Assembly (NCBI GenBank): GCA_043765375.1
Contig: JAYUJH010000041.1
Location: 1 to 64,000, forward strand
Reading direction: 5' to 3'
DNA length: 64,000 nt
Source: JAYUJH01 sp043765375
GTDB taxonomy: Bacteria; Pseudomonadota; Alphaproteobacteria; Rickettsiales; UBA998
In this document: in pieces, positions 43,514 to 51,566 of the stretch
How positions within the stretch are numbered: the first letter of the stretch is position 1
How the letters are laid out: each line of letters begins with the position of its first letter
Program-made: the position numbers and the translations under genes
The notes under the pieces: model-generated
The model's input: only the letters and a program-made list of their open reading frames with translations
What the model was told of the DNA's origin: nothing
Databases searched by the model: none

Positions 43514-45133
43514 ATTGTTATCTTCATAAACCCAACTCCGTAGCACTGTGAGGCTTTCCTCGGGGTTATTTTCAATTAAATCATTTATTTTGCGGTAAAG
43601 CGAGGATTTAATTGGCCCATTAATTTTGTCAATGGTGACGGTGGAATTATCATTTTCGTCAATGCTGAAATCCTCCAACAAGCCAGACATTGAAGGAGCA
43701 GAGAGGAGTTTTTGTAACTCCGCATCTTCCGCTTCATTGCGTTCTTGGTTGCTGATGGTTTTGTTGACAATTGGACGTATGATTAATAATATCACTAATA
43801 TTGCCACGGTTGCTAGCACTAAAGTTTGAAAAATTGAGTTAAAATCACGCTTTAACCAATCAAATGCCGATTCTTTTTCTATTAACATACTGTCTGAGAA
43901 TTGCATATTAACTACTTCAATCACATCTCCCCTGTCTGCATCATAACCAACGGCGGAGCGCACTAATGTTTCTAACTGCGCCAATTCTTCAGCACTGCGG
44001 GGTTGGTATTGTGAAACACCATCAGCATTTGCATTATAAACGCCATCAATCAACACGGCGATGCTCAAACGATTAACTTTTCCCGTTTCTTTAACGTGAT
44101 TTTGCACGGTTTTGGATATTTCAAAATTAGTAGTTTCATCGGTTCGCTGCATATTGCGGTTGACATCAAGCCCAGCATTATCAGCTTTTTTGTCGGGCAG
44201 GTTATTTGCAACTGAAACATTATCGCTTTGAGTTTTCTCAGTTTCTTGCTCATTTTCTTCAATTGATTGCACAGATCTTGCAACTTGTCCTTCAGGATCA
44301 AACTTCTCGGAATTAGTGACAATTCTATCAAAATCAATATCCGCATTAACTTCGGCTTTCACTTTGCCATAACCAACGGAACGCTCAAGCAATGATTCAA
44401 TGGTTGAAGTGAGTTTTTTCTCATAATTACTGCGAAACTCTTGGCTAGCCGCTGCCAAAACTTCAGGGTCATTTTCATCTTCAATGCCCTTGGCAAGCAT
44501 TCGCCCTTGATTATCAATAATCGTGATACGAGTTGGCTTCAGCCCCGTGACTGATGTTGCAACTAAATGTTTAATTGCATTCACTTCCATTTTGCCAAGT
44601 TCAGTTGAACCTCGCAAACTTAATATCACTGATGCGGTTGGATCACGCTTATCACGGTTGAATAATTCACGTTTGGGAATAACAAGGTGAACCCGAGCCG
44701 AACTAACTTGTTTTATGGTGGCGATGGTGCGAGCTAATTCGCCCTCAAGTGCGCGCAATTTATTAACATTTAACACAAAGTTTGATGTTCCGAGTGCATC
44801 ACCACTATCAAATATTTCATAACCAACGCCAGAACCATTGCTTGGCAAGCCTTTTCCAGCAAGCATCACACGGGCTTGATCCACTTTATCATCTGGAACG
44901 AGAACTTGTTTGCCACCAGCTGCTAGCTCATATGGAATGCCTAGTTGGTCTAATTCCTCAACAATTTCTGCACCATCTTCAAGGGAGATATTGTTGAATA
45001 ATGGTGACATAGTCGGGCTGGAGGCACGCATTGAGATGAATACGAAAAAGGCGAGCAAAGCGAATCCAACTGCCGCCATTGCGCCAATTTTTGTTTTATT
45101 CATTTCGCCGAAAGATTGCGCAATAGCATTCAC
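43511..45133 (-). CDS. fliF: Flagellar MS-ring protein FliF
   Basis: FliF builds the inner-membrane MS ring. I place the start at GTG 45133, which has a GGAG ribosome site nine bases upstream and gives 540 residues starting NAIAQSFGEMNKTK, as in homologues; in-frame ATG 45205 would add leader-like residues. There are membrane helices at about 15-35 and 425-445, the YscJ-type ring-building motif region (LFNNISLEDGAEIVEELDQLGIPYEL) and a C-terminal FliG-binding tail. It is the first gene of fliF-fliG-fliH-fliN-flbD-flhA. Confidence 0.94.
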   Translation of the reverse strand: MNAIAQSFGEMNKTKIGAMAAVGFALLAFFVFISMRASSPTMSPLFNNISLEDGAEIVEELDQLGIPYELAAGGKQVLVPDDKVDQARVMLAGKGLPSNGSGVGYEIFDSGDALGTSNFVLNVNKLRALEGELARTIATIKQVSSARVHLVIPKRELFNRDKRDPTASVILSLRGSTELGKMEVNAIKHLVATSVTGLKPTRITIIDNQGRMLAKGIEDENDPEVLAAASQEFRSNYEKKLTSTIESLLERSVGYGKVKAEVNADIDFDRIVTNSEKFDPEGQVARSVQSIEENEQETEKTQSDNVSVANNLPDKKADNAGLDVNRNMQRTDETTNFEISKTVQNHVKETGKVNRLSIAVLIDGVYNANADGVSQYQPRSAEELAQLETLVRSAVGYDADRGDVIEVVNMQFSDSMLIEKESAFDWLKRDFNSIFQTLVLATVAILVILLIIRPIVNKTISNQERNEAEDAELQKLLSAPSMSGLLEDFSIDENDNSTVTIDKINGPIKSSLYRKINDLIENNPEESLTVLRSWVYEDNN

Positions 45134-45471
45134 AATGAATATCTCCGCTTTAATAATATTTTTTATATATATTCCAATATTCACATGAGTTTGCAGAAAA
45201 TGCAACCAAGTTTTTCGCTAAGCAAGCAATATTTACCTAGTAAGCTGATATTATATTGTAATTTTGGCATTTTTGCAACAATCATTATGATGATAATATG
45301 TTGGCTGTGGTAATTTTTGCCTAGGTTGTGTTGTGTTTTCTACTGTTGCTTGCTGCAAATCGCATTAACTAATTTTAGTAACTAATTTTTTTGGCTGCAA
45401 TTATTTAATATTTTTCATGTATCACATTATAAGTTGACGCAAAACTGATAATTGCGTAATTCATTATATAT
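45134..45471. other. 338-bp divergent intergenic region
   Basis: It separates divergent fliF and the ferredoxin reductase gene and must hold both promoters. An 11-bp direct repeat TAACTAATTTT occurs at 45366-45376 and 45379-45389. TTGACG at 45434-45439 could be a -35 for the reductase gene, but the -10 is poor. I found no convincing sigma-54 or CtrA site and no gene. Confidence 0.5.
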
Positions 45472-46536
45472 ATGAATGAAAAAAATAATATAAATGTGAG
45501 TGAGCAGAATGTAACAAGCACAGATGTGATTATCATTGGGGCAGGGCCTGTTGGGTTGTTTGCGGTGTTTGAGTTGGGCTTGCTCGGCTTGAATTGTGCT
45601 GTGATTGATATATTGGATAAAGTCGGGGGGCAATGTGCTGAACTTTACCCTGAAAAACCAATATATGATATACCCGCTTATCCTGTGATTTCGGGGCAGG
45701 AATTGACTGATAAATTGATGCAGCAAATTGCACCATTTGCACCACAATTTCATTTGAATCAAATGGTTGTATCATATGAAAAAACTGATGATGGCTTTGT
45801 GGTGCATACTGATATGGGTGAGCAATTGCGGGCTAAAGTGTTGGTGGTGGCAGCTGGAGGCGGGAGCTTTGTTCCCAAAAAACCACCGCTAAAAAATCTT
45901 GAGCAATATGAAAATATTAGCGTGTTTTATGCGGTGCGCAAGCGGGAGCAACATCAAGGCAAGCATTTGGTGATTGCAGGCGGGGGGGATTCCGCCATAG
46001 ATTGGACGAATAATTTGGTTGATATTGCCGCATCAGTGACATTGCTGCATCGGCGGGCGGATTTTCGTGCTGCCCCCGATTCTGTGCGCAAAATGTATGA
46101 ATTGGTGGAGGCGGGGCGAGTGCAATTGGCACTGGGACAGTTGAGCGGATTATATGGTGATGGCGAGGCTGGTGCGTTGAGCGAAGTTGAATATCAGGAT
46201 TTGGAGGGAGTGGCAACCCGTATTTGCTGTAATAATTTAATCGCATTTTTTGGCTTGACTATGAAACTTGGAGCGGTTGGCAATTTTGGCTTGGAATTGC
46301 ATAATAATTCCTTGATTAAGGTGGATACTGAAAAGTTTGAAACAAGTGAGAAAGGCGTATTTGCCATTGGTGACATTAACTATTATGCAGGCAAGCTGAA
46401 ACTGATTTTGTCAGGATTTCATGAAGCGGCCTTAATGTCCCAACAAGCATTTCGCATATGTCGCCCCGATAGCAAATTACGCTTCCAATATACTACTTCA
46501 TCAAGTGAGTTACAGAAAAAGCTGGGTGTTGCATGA
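45472..46536 (+). CDS. Ferredoxin/flavodoxin-NADP reductase (thioredoxin-reductase-like type)
   Basis: The 354-residue flavoprotein has FAD motif DVIIIGAGPVGLFAVFELG (about 18-36), GGQCAELYPEKPIYDIPAYP, and the NADP motif VIAGGGDSAIDWT, with GVFAIGDINYYAGKLKLI near the end. It lacks the CxxC of thioredoxin reductase, as expected for the TrxR-like ferredoxin-NADP reductases of alphaproteobacteria and Firmicutes. A 2Fe-2S ferredoxin gene lies 1 kb downstream and may be its partner; two unknown genes lie between. Confidence 0.93.
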   Translation: MNEKNNINVSEQNVTSTDVIIIGAGPVGLFAVFELGLLGLNCAVIDILDKVGGQCAELYPEKPIYDIPAYPVISGQELTDKLMQQIAPFAPQFHLNQMVVSYEKTDDGFVVHTDMGEQLRAKVLVVAAGGGSFVPKKPPLKNLEQYENISVFYAVRKREQHQGKHLVIAGGGDSAIDWTNNLVDIAASVTLLHRRADFRAAPDSVRKMYELVEAGRVQLALGQLSGLYGDGEAGALSEVEYQDLEGVATRICCNNLIAFFGLTMKLGAVGNFGLELHNNSLIKVDTEKFETSEKGVFAIGDINYYAGKLKLILSGFHEAALMSQQAFRICRPDSKLRFQYTTSSSELQKKLGVA

Positions 46537-46545
46537 TTTTTTTGT

Positions 46546-46623
46546 GTTGTTATGAAAATGTTGTTATGAAAATATAGTGTAGCTTAATTATGACAATTAA
46601 TTGCAATTAATAGCAATTAATTT
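46546..46623. repeat. Short tandem repeats (14-bp x2, 10-bp x3)
   Basis: After the reductase gene, GTTGTTATGAAAAT is repeated at 46546-46559 and 46560-46573, and CAATTAATTG-type decamers occur three times at 46594-46623. Confidence 0.75.
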
Positions 46624-46634
46624 CTATCATACTG

Positions 46635-46664
46635 TTGACATGTTGCCAAATTATAATGTATATT
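46635..46664 (+). promoter_or_regulatory. Possible promoter with very short leader
   Basis: TTGACA (46635-46640) and TATATT (46659-46664) are 18 bp apart, a good sigma-70-type pair. The ATG of the small gene at 46674 begins only nine bases after the -10 box, so the transcript would be almost leaderless. Confidence 0.45.
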
Positions 46665-46673
46665 ACTAATATT

Positions 46674-46880
46674 ATGTCATTACAAAGTTTTTTATCAAAA
46701 AAAGGAATTACGCCCAGCAAATACGGCGATTATCAGGATTATATTGAGGAGAAACAAAAAACAATAGTTCCTTCTCTTTATCGCACCGATATTGCGCCTG
46801 TGCGTGGAAGTGTGCATTTGGCTATGGGGCGTGTGTGGAGTGCCAAGAAAATTAATGACAAATGGAATAATATTCGTTAA
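46674..46880 (+). CDS. Unknown 68-residue basic protein
   Basis: ATG 46674 gives a short basic protein (MSLQSFLSKKGITPSKYGDY, later TDIAPVRGSVHLAMGRVWSAKK) with no membrane span. I do not recognise it. Composition and the well-formed promoter upstream support it. It is followed 11 bp later by the unknown membrane coiled-coil gene, so the two form a pair placed between a ferredoxin reductase and a ferredoxin gene. Confidence 0.6.
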   Translation: MSLQSFLSKKGITPSKYGDYQDYIEEKQKTIVPSLYRTDIAPVRGSVHLAMGRVWSAKKINDKWNNIR

Positions 46881-46891
46881 ATAAAGTCCAT

Positions 46892-47515
46892 ATGGACCAA
46901 TTTAAGCAACTGAGAATTGATAAAATTAATGAAGCATTATTGTTTTATGAAGAATATTTTACAAAATATTTTGCAACAGTAATATCTTTAACTGAGAAAA
47001 TACCAGAGCAAATAAATAACGAGATAAGAAATGCTTTTTCTCATCTCGTTCGTGTTAATATTGCGCAGACAAAAGCAGAAATCATAGATGAGGCCGCTAA
47101 GGCAATAGGTCATATTGAGCGTGCATGTCGTGATTGTTTGAAAATATGTATAGCTGAATCATACGATAATATTAAATTGCAATGTGATTATGCTTTAACT
47201 TATTATAAAGCGATATCCCCTAACCATACGGCTGAAAAAAGATGGCTGATTGAAGAGCGAAAGAATATTAGCTTGGAAGAAATAAAAGGTGAAAAATCTT
47301 TGACTGGAAGATTTGAAGAACTGTTGAGCCGAATGCTTGCATTAAAAGAAAGCCTTGAGGAACAATATGGCTTACAACCGAGAAAAGCATCAAAAATAAA
47401 ATTGCTGCTTACTCAATGGCTTGGTGCTGGGGTTGCTGCTGGAATTGGTAAAGTTGTTTTTATATTTATTGGTGCTGGACTAATGTGGTTAGCAAAATAT
47501 TGTGAGTTGATATAA
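46892..47515 (+). CDS. Unknown helical protein with C-terminal membrane helix
   Basis: The 207-residue protein is mostly helical, with several long amphipathic helices (about 1-165, including a cysteine pair in ACRDCLKIC), a basic segment and one C-terminal membrane helix (about 177-201, WLGAGVAAGIGKVVFIFIGAGLMWL). No family is recognised. It lies 11 bp after a small basic protein gene, and the ferredoxin ATG begins one base after its stop, so it is tightly coupled to ferredoxin expression. It resembles the cassette B genes only in having one span plus coils. Confidence 0.75.
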   Translation: MDQFKQLRIDKINEALLFYEEYFTKYFATVISLTEKIPEQINNEIRNAFSHLVRVNIAQTKAEIIDEAAKAIGHIERACRDCLKICIAESYDNIKLQCDYALTYYKAISPNHTAEKRWLIEERKNISLEEIKGEKSLTGRFEELLSRMLALKESLEEQYGLQPRKASKIKLLLTQWLGAGVAAGIGKVVFIFIGAGLMWLAKYCELI

Positions 47516-47516
47516 A

Positions 47517-47837
47517 ATGCAAATAGTTAATGTAATTGTGACGGATATGTTGGGTGTGGAGCATAATTTGGAGGGGCTGGTTGGCTGGCGACTGATGGAG
47601 GTCATTCGTGATTATGGTTTGCCGATTAAAGCGGAATGTGGTGGGGCGTGCAGTTGCGCCACTTGCCATATATATATTGAAAGCGATATGGATTTGCCAA
47701 TCATGTGTGATGAAGAATTGGAGCGGTTGGACGAAGCCTTTGAAGTGCGCCCAAACTCGCGCCTTGCTTGCCAAATAATCCTTGATGAATCAATGCAGGG
47801 CTTGCGAGTGAAGCTGGCTGCTGGCAGTGAACCATAA
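47517..47837 (+). CDS. Adrenodoxin-type 2Fe-2S ferredoxin
   Basis: The 106-residue electron carrier has the cluster ligands C41, C47, C50 and C85 in the C-x5-C-x2-C...C pattern (ECGGACSCATC; later LACQI) of mitochondrial and alphaproteobacterial ferredoxins used in Fe-S assembly and P450 systems. No isc or suf genes are near. The upstream reductase (45472-46536) is a possible electron donor. truA follows after 8 bp. Confidence 0.95.
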   Translation: MQIVNVIVTDMLGVEHNLEGLVGWRLMEVIRDYGLPIKAECGGACSCATCHIYIESDMDLPIMCDEELERLDEAFEVRPNSRLACQIILDESMQGLRVKLAAGSEP

Positions 47838-47845
47838 ATATATAT

Positions 47846-48646
47846 ATGTTAAGTCGTATTGCATTATTGATTGAATATCATGGGAGCGCATTTCATGGCT
47901 GGCAATTTCAGCCTAATTTGTCAACGGTGCAGGGGGCAATTCAAGCAGCGATTTATCAATATTGCGGGCAGGAAGTGGAGTTGCATTGTGCGGGGCGGAC
48001 TGATGCGGGCGTTCACGCAGTGGCGCAAGTTGCACATGTAGATTTGGCGGGGGTGCATCAACCTTTCCGTGTGATGGACGCTGTGAACTTTTATTTGAGG
48101 AATGGTGATTTTAACTTCAATAATGCACATATTAAACATGATTTTGCCAATAAAGTTGCCATCATTAATGCACAAAGCGTGCCTGATTCATTTCATGCTC
48201 GCTTTAGTGCAAAATCACGGCGATATCAATATCGGGTGATAATAAGGCGGTCACCATTAGTGTTGGAACATGGTTTGGCATGGCGCATTCAGAGTGAACT
48301 GGATATGGACGCAATGCGGGAGGCGGCGCAAATGATGCTTGGGGAGCATGATTTTAATTCATTTCGTTCGGGTGATTGTCAAGCGAAGAACTCCATCAAA
48401 AAATTGGATATATTGGAAATTATTCAAGTGGGCGAGCATATAATTTTTAATGTCAAGGCAAAATCATTCCTTCATAATCAGGTGCGGATTATGGCGGGGA
48501 CGCTGGTGCAAATTGGCAAGGGGTTATATCCACCGAGTGTTATCTCGCAAATGTTTGCGGGTAATCATCGCCGTTGCGCTGGTATGACTGCTCCAGCTGA
48601 GGGGCTGTTTTTCATGGAAGTTGAATATGATGATTTGTCGTGGTGA
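47846..48646 (+). CDS. truA: tRNA pseudouridine synthase A
   Basis: TruA makes pseudouridine at positions 38-40 of tRNA anticodon stems. The 266-residue protein has the catalytic Asp53 in CAGRTDAGVHA, YHGSAFHGWQFQP near the start, FHARFSAKSRRYQYR and SFLHNQVRIMAGTLV. The length is standard. It starts 8 bp after the ferredoxin gene. Confidence 0.96.
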   Translation: MLSRIALLIEYHGSAFHGWQFQPNLSTVQGAIQAAIYQYCGQEVELHCAGRTDAGVHAVAQVAHVDLAGVHQPFRVMDAVNFYLRNGDFNFNNAHIKHDFANKVAIINAQSVPDSFHARFSAKSRRYQYRVIIRRSPLVLEHGLAWRIQSELDMDAMREAAQMMLGEHDFNSFRSGDCQAKNSIKKLDILEIIQVGEHIIFNVKAKSFLHNQVRIMAGTLVQIGKGLYPPSVISQMFAGNHRRCAGMTAPAEGLFFMEVEYDDLSW

Positions 48647-48650
48647 ATAG

Positions 48651-48675
48651 ATGTATATACAATTTGTATATACAT
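48651..48675. promoter_or_regulatory. Perfect 25-bp palindrome, likely operator of the toxin-antitoxin operon
   Basis: Two 12-base arms, ATGTATATACAA and TTGTATATACAT, surround one central base. It sits three bases upstream of the -35 box of the brnTA promoter and has no T run after it, so an operator fits better than a truA terminator. BrnA is known in other species to repress its own operon. Confidence 0.65.
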
Positions 48676-48677
48676 GA

Positions 48678-48706
48678 TTGACTTTTAATGGGGAATGTTT
48701 TATTAT
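48678..48706 (+). promoter_or_regulatory. Promoter of brnTA
   Basis: TTGACT (48678-48683) and TATTAT (48701-48706) are spaced by exactly 17 bp. The transcript would start near 48713 and have about 100 bases of leader before brnT. Confidence 0.65.
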
Positions 48707-48816
48707 TATAAGTGGTTAGAAATATAATAAATATTATATGACTATTTTTCAATTAAAATTATAATGTGATGGTGGGTATATGGAGCAATTATTAAATCAA
48801 AATAGGAATGTAAAAT

Positions 48817-49098
48817 ATGAATATCAGCTACTCACAAACGAAGAACCAACAGAACATAGAAAAGCATGGTATTTCATTTGAACTAATAGAAGAAATGGAG
48901 CAGACGACTTCATATACCAAACAAGATTTAAGAAATAAATATAACGAGCCAAGATTTATAAGTTATGGTTTTATTCGTAATAGGTTGCACATATTAATAT
49001 GGACTTTAAGGGAATATAAAATGCGTGCAATTAGCTTGCGCAAAGCCAACAAAAAAGAAGAGAGAGAATATTATGACAAAATGGGAACAAGAGATTGA
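48817..49098 (+). CDS. brnT: BrnT-family ribonuclease toxin
   Basis: The 93-residue protein matches BrnT (DUF497), a RelE-fold ribonuclease toxin: NQQNIEKHGISFE near the start, the middle strand RFISYGFIRNRLHILIWT, and RAISLRKANKKEEREYY at the C terminus, which holds the usual catalytic Arg and Glu residues. The gene overlaps brnA by 26 bp, with the toxin first as usual for this type. Confidence 0.9.
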   Translation: MNISYSQTKNQQNIEKHGISFELIEEMEQTTSYTKQDLRNKYNEPRFISYGFIRNRLHILIWTLREYKMRAISLRKANKKEEREYYDKMGTRD

Positions 49099-49369
49099 AG
49101 ATGCAGATGACGCATGGGCTGATATACCATTAACGGACGAAGAATCAGCTGCTTTTCCAACTTATTTCGGGATAGATGGGTTGCCTGAAGATGCAAGAAA
49201 TGCGTTTTTGAACTTTGTGGCAGAAATTAAAGAGCGCAAAAAGAAAGCAATTTCGGTGCGTATTGATGAGGATATAATTGCATGGTTGAAATCTTCTAGT
49301 GATGCTTATCAAACACAATTAAACATGATTTTACGCCAAGCAATGCTAAAAGATATTGCGGGCAAATAA
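49073..49369 (+). CDS. brnA: BrnA-family antitoxin
   Basis: The 98-residue antitoxin has an acidic N-terminal half (TKWEQEIEDADDAWADIPLTDEE) and the C-terminal ribbon-helix-helix type segment KKAISVRIDEDIIAWLKSSSDAYQTQLN..., as in BrnA. It should neutralise BrnT and repress the operon. ATG 49073 has an AGAGAG site and lies inside the brnT end. Confidence 0.9.
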   Translation: MTKWEQEIEDADDAWADIPLTDEESAAFPTYFGIDGLPEDARNAFLNFVAEIKERKKKAISVRIDEDIIAWLKSSSDAYQTQLNMILRQAMLKDIAGK

Positions 49370-49373
49370 GAAC

Positions 49374-49400
49374 TTGGCAAAAACGATTAGCTGTTATAAT
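49374..49400 (+). promoter_or_regulatory. Possible pheA promoter giving a leaderless transcript
   Basis: A perfect TATAAT (49395-49400) is preceded by TTGGCA (49374-49379) at a short 15-bp spacing. The pheA ATG begins ten bases after the -10 box, and no ribosome site is present. Confidence 0.4.
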
Positions 49401-49409
49401 GTGCAAATC

Positions 49410-50255
49410 ATGGAAACAGATAATATTATAGCTTTTATGGGGGTGGCGGGTGCAAATGCTGATCTCGCTTGTCGCCAGAAGCAACCTTATATGAATACAC
49501 TCGCATTGCCAAGTTTTGATGATGTGTTTGAGGCGGTGGCAGAGGGGCGAGCAAAGTTTGGTATGTTGCCAATTGAGAACTCGCAAGCGGGCAGGGTGGC
49601 GGAGATTCATAATTTACTACCCCGCACAGATTTGCATATTATAGGTGAGCATATTCAGCGCATTGAGCATCATTTGATGGGCGTTAAAGGTGCGGATATT
49701 AATAATATTCAATATATTTATTCGCACCCGCAGGCGTTGATGCAATGTCGTGATAATTTGCGCAAGTTTAATGCGCAGTTGCACCCGCATTCCAACACGG
49801 CAGTTGCGGCAAGTGACGTTGCCAAATGGAATGACCCAACCAAAGTTGCGATTGCCTCAGATTTGGCGGCGGAACTTTATGGTTTGGAGATTTTGCAGCG
49901 AAATATTGAAGATGCGTCGGATAATGTTACAGTATTTGTGGTGATTGCCCGTGAACCATCTGACCCTGAACCAAATGATGGCTTAACTTTGACATCATTA
50001 TTATTTGAATTGCGCAATATTCCCTCGGCGTTATATAAAGCAATTGGTGGATTTGCGACAAATGGCGTGAATCTGATCAAGTTGGAGAGTTATATTCGGG
50101 GCGGTGGGAGCGTGGAATCGCAGTTTTTTGTAACATTTGAGGGACACCCTTCCAGCCCCAATGTGCAGCGTGCGCTTGAAGAACTTGGTTTTTATTCCCG
50201 CAAAGTCAAGGTTTTGGGAGTATATTTGGCGGATAAAAAACGTTATAAGCAATAA
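49410..50255 (+). CDS. pheA: Prephenate dehydratase
   Basis: This enzyme converts prephenate to phenylpyruvate in phenylalanine synthesis. ATG 49410 gives 281 residues; an in-frame TTG at 49356 would overlap brnA. The catalytic domain (about 1-175) has IAFMGVAGANADLAC, GMLPIENSQAGRV, YSHPQALMQC and SNTAVAASDVA; an ACT regulatory domain follows (about 190-275; FELRNIPSALYKAIGGFATNGVNLIKLES). There is no fused chorismate mutase. A tRNA-Phe gene lies 53 bp downstream. Confidence 0.94.
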   Translation: METDNIIAFMGVAGANADLACRQKQPYMNTLALPSFDDVFEAVAEGRAKFGMLPIENSQAGRVAEIHNLLPRTDLHIIGEHIQRIEHHLMGVKGADINNIQYIYSHPQALMQCRDNLRKFNAQLHPHSNTAVAASDVAKWNDPTKVAIASDLAAELYGLEILQRNIEDASDNVTVFVVIAREPSDPEPNDGLTLTSLLFELRNIPSALYKAIGGFATNGVNLIKLESYIRGGGSVESQFFVTFEGHPSSPNVQRALEELGFYSRKVKVLGVYLADKKRYKQ

Positions 50256-50308
50256 TTTTTTATGCTTGTAATTAGTGGAATTATAAATTATAAACAGATT
50301 TCATTTTT

Positions 50309-50384
50309 GCCCGAATAGCTCAGTTGGTAGAGCAAAGGATTGAAAATCCTTGTGTCGCTGGTTCGAATCCGGCTTCGGGCACCA
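50309..50384 (+). tRNA. tRNA-Phe (GAA)
   Basis: The 76-base cloverleaf starts GCCCGAA and ends TTCGGGC plus ACCA, giving a seven-base-pair acceptor stem with encoded CCA. The anticodon stem AAGGA/TCCTT encloses loop TTGAAAA with anticodon GAA; the T loop reads GGTTCGAATCC. It lies just after pheA. Confidence 0.97.
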
Positions 50385-50489
50385 TATTTATTCATTGCTA
50401 TATGTTGGTTATTGTCGCTTGATTATTGATGATTTTGAGGGTAAGTTATCCCTTGAAGTAATTGGTGGAAGATAATTTTTAAGGTGCAA

Positions 50490-51566
50490 ATGATGCTTGA
50501 ACGGCAATCTGAGAATATACATGTTAATGATGTTATGAATGGTGATGTGGTCATTGAAAATGAGAATGGCGCAGATTTTGTGGAAAATATTTCGCTAAAA
50601 GATGATGTGAAAGATATTTCACCAAATAAAAATAACAATAAAAATAATAATAATAAAATAGCGAAATTATGTTGGGTTGCGGGTTTATGCGCCGTGATTT
50701 TTGGCAGCTGGTGGGTGGCTAATTTACCTGATGAGCAGAAAGCTCAAGCGCAACGCAAACAGCAATTTGCACAGGCGAAACAATTAGTTGCACAAAATCA
50801 ACTAAACCGTCAGCAGGAGTTGGATAAATTAGGGTTGGATAAGTTAGAGGAAAAATCTGTTGCGAGCGGCATTAAAACGGGTGATGATTTGCCCGCAAGT
50901 CTAAATAATCAAGCTCCAAATATAGCAACTCCTAACCTTAAAATATTAGGCGTGCAGAATAATTCAGATGGTGGTGAAATATTAACAAGTGATAATGCAG
51001 CAACCTCGCTTATGAAGGAAGATGTTATTGCGGAGCAAAATCAAAGCGTGAAAGATGATATTGTGAAAGGGCAATTAGTTGAGGAGCAAGCAGTTTTGAA
51101 ACAAAAATTAGTTGCAAAAAACTTGATAATCAAACAATTGCAAAGGGAATTAGAGCAATCAAAACAACAAAATATTGCATTGCAACAGCGAAATGTGGAG
51201 CAAGCTGAATTATTTAAGCCATATTTGAAAATTATTCCGCAAATTGCCAAATCCAAGCCATTGAATGAATTGTTGCAAATGGCAGTAGATGATTATTATA
51301 ATCATAATCAGCAAGGTGGAATGATTGGTTCATTGGTGATGATGCGCAAAATTGGGGCGGATCATGCGGGTGGTGATGATGCTTCAATTATCGCAAGATT
51401 AGAGCATTATGCGCAAAATAATCAACTTAAAGATGCAGTTGAGTTGGCGCAAAGTTTGAGTGTTGAGGCATCGCCTTATTTTAAGAAATGGCGAAAAATT
51501 GCTTATGCACATTTGGAGATGCAACGAATGGTTGAGCAAAACTTAAAAATTGGAGGGGCGCAATGA
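50490..51566 (+). CDS. Mic60/mitofilin-like membrane protein
   Basis: The 358-residue protein has an acidic start, a poly-Asn/Lys stretch, one membrane helix (about 58-76, LCWVAGLCAVIFGSWWVA) and a long coiled coil (about 190-235), then a helical C-terminal domain (ELLQMAVDDYYNH, LEHYAQNNQLKDAVELAQSL) like the mitofilin signature region. In alphaproteobacteria a Mic60 homologue sits directly before hemY, as here, and helps shape inner membranes. ATG 50490 follows an AAGG site; hemY overlaps its stop by ATGA. Confidence 0.8.
   Translation: MMLERQSENIHVNDVMNGDVVIENENGADFVENISLKDDVKDISPNKNNNKNNNNKIAKLCWVAGLCAVIFGSWWVANLPDEQKAQAQRKQQFAQAKQLVAQNQLNRQQELDKLGLDKLEEKSVASGIKTGDDLPASLNNQAPNIATPNLKILGVQNNSDGGEILTSDNAATSLMKEDVIAEQNQSVKDDIVKGQLVEEQAVLKQKLVAKNLIIKQLQRELEQSKQQNIALQQRNVEQAELFKPYLKIIPQIAKSKPLNELLQMAVDDYYNHNQQGGMIGSLVMMRKIGADHAGGDDASIIARLEHYAQNNQLKDAVELAQSLSVEASPYFKKWRKIAYAHLEMQRMVEQNLKIGGAQ
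50820..50849 (+). repeat. 15-bp x2 tandem repeat in the Mic60-like gene
   Basis: TTGGATAAATTAGGG is followed by TTGGATAAGTTAGAG, encoding LDKLG and LDKLE. Confidence 0.8.

Noticed and set aside
45364..45392. CtrA-binding site candidate (TTAA-N7-TTAA) upstream of fliF
   Set aside because: Only one TTAA half is present; the second half reads TAGT, so it was kept only as a direct repeat.
48780..48881. A 33-codon frame (begins MEQLLNQNRN) overlapping the brnT start
   Set aside because: It lies mostly inside brnT in another frame, has no ribosome site and no similarity I recognise.
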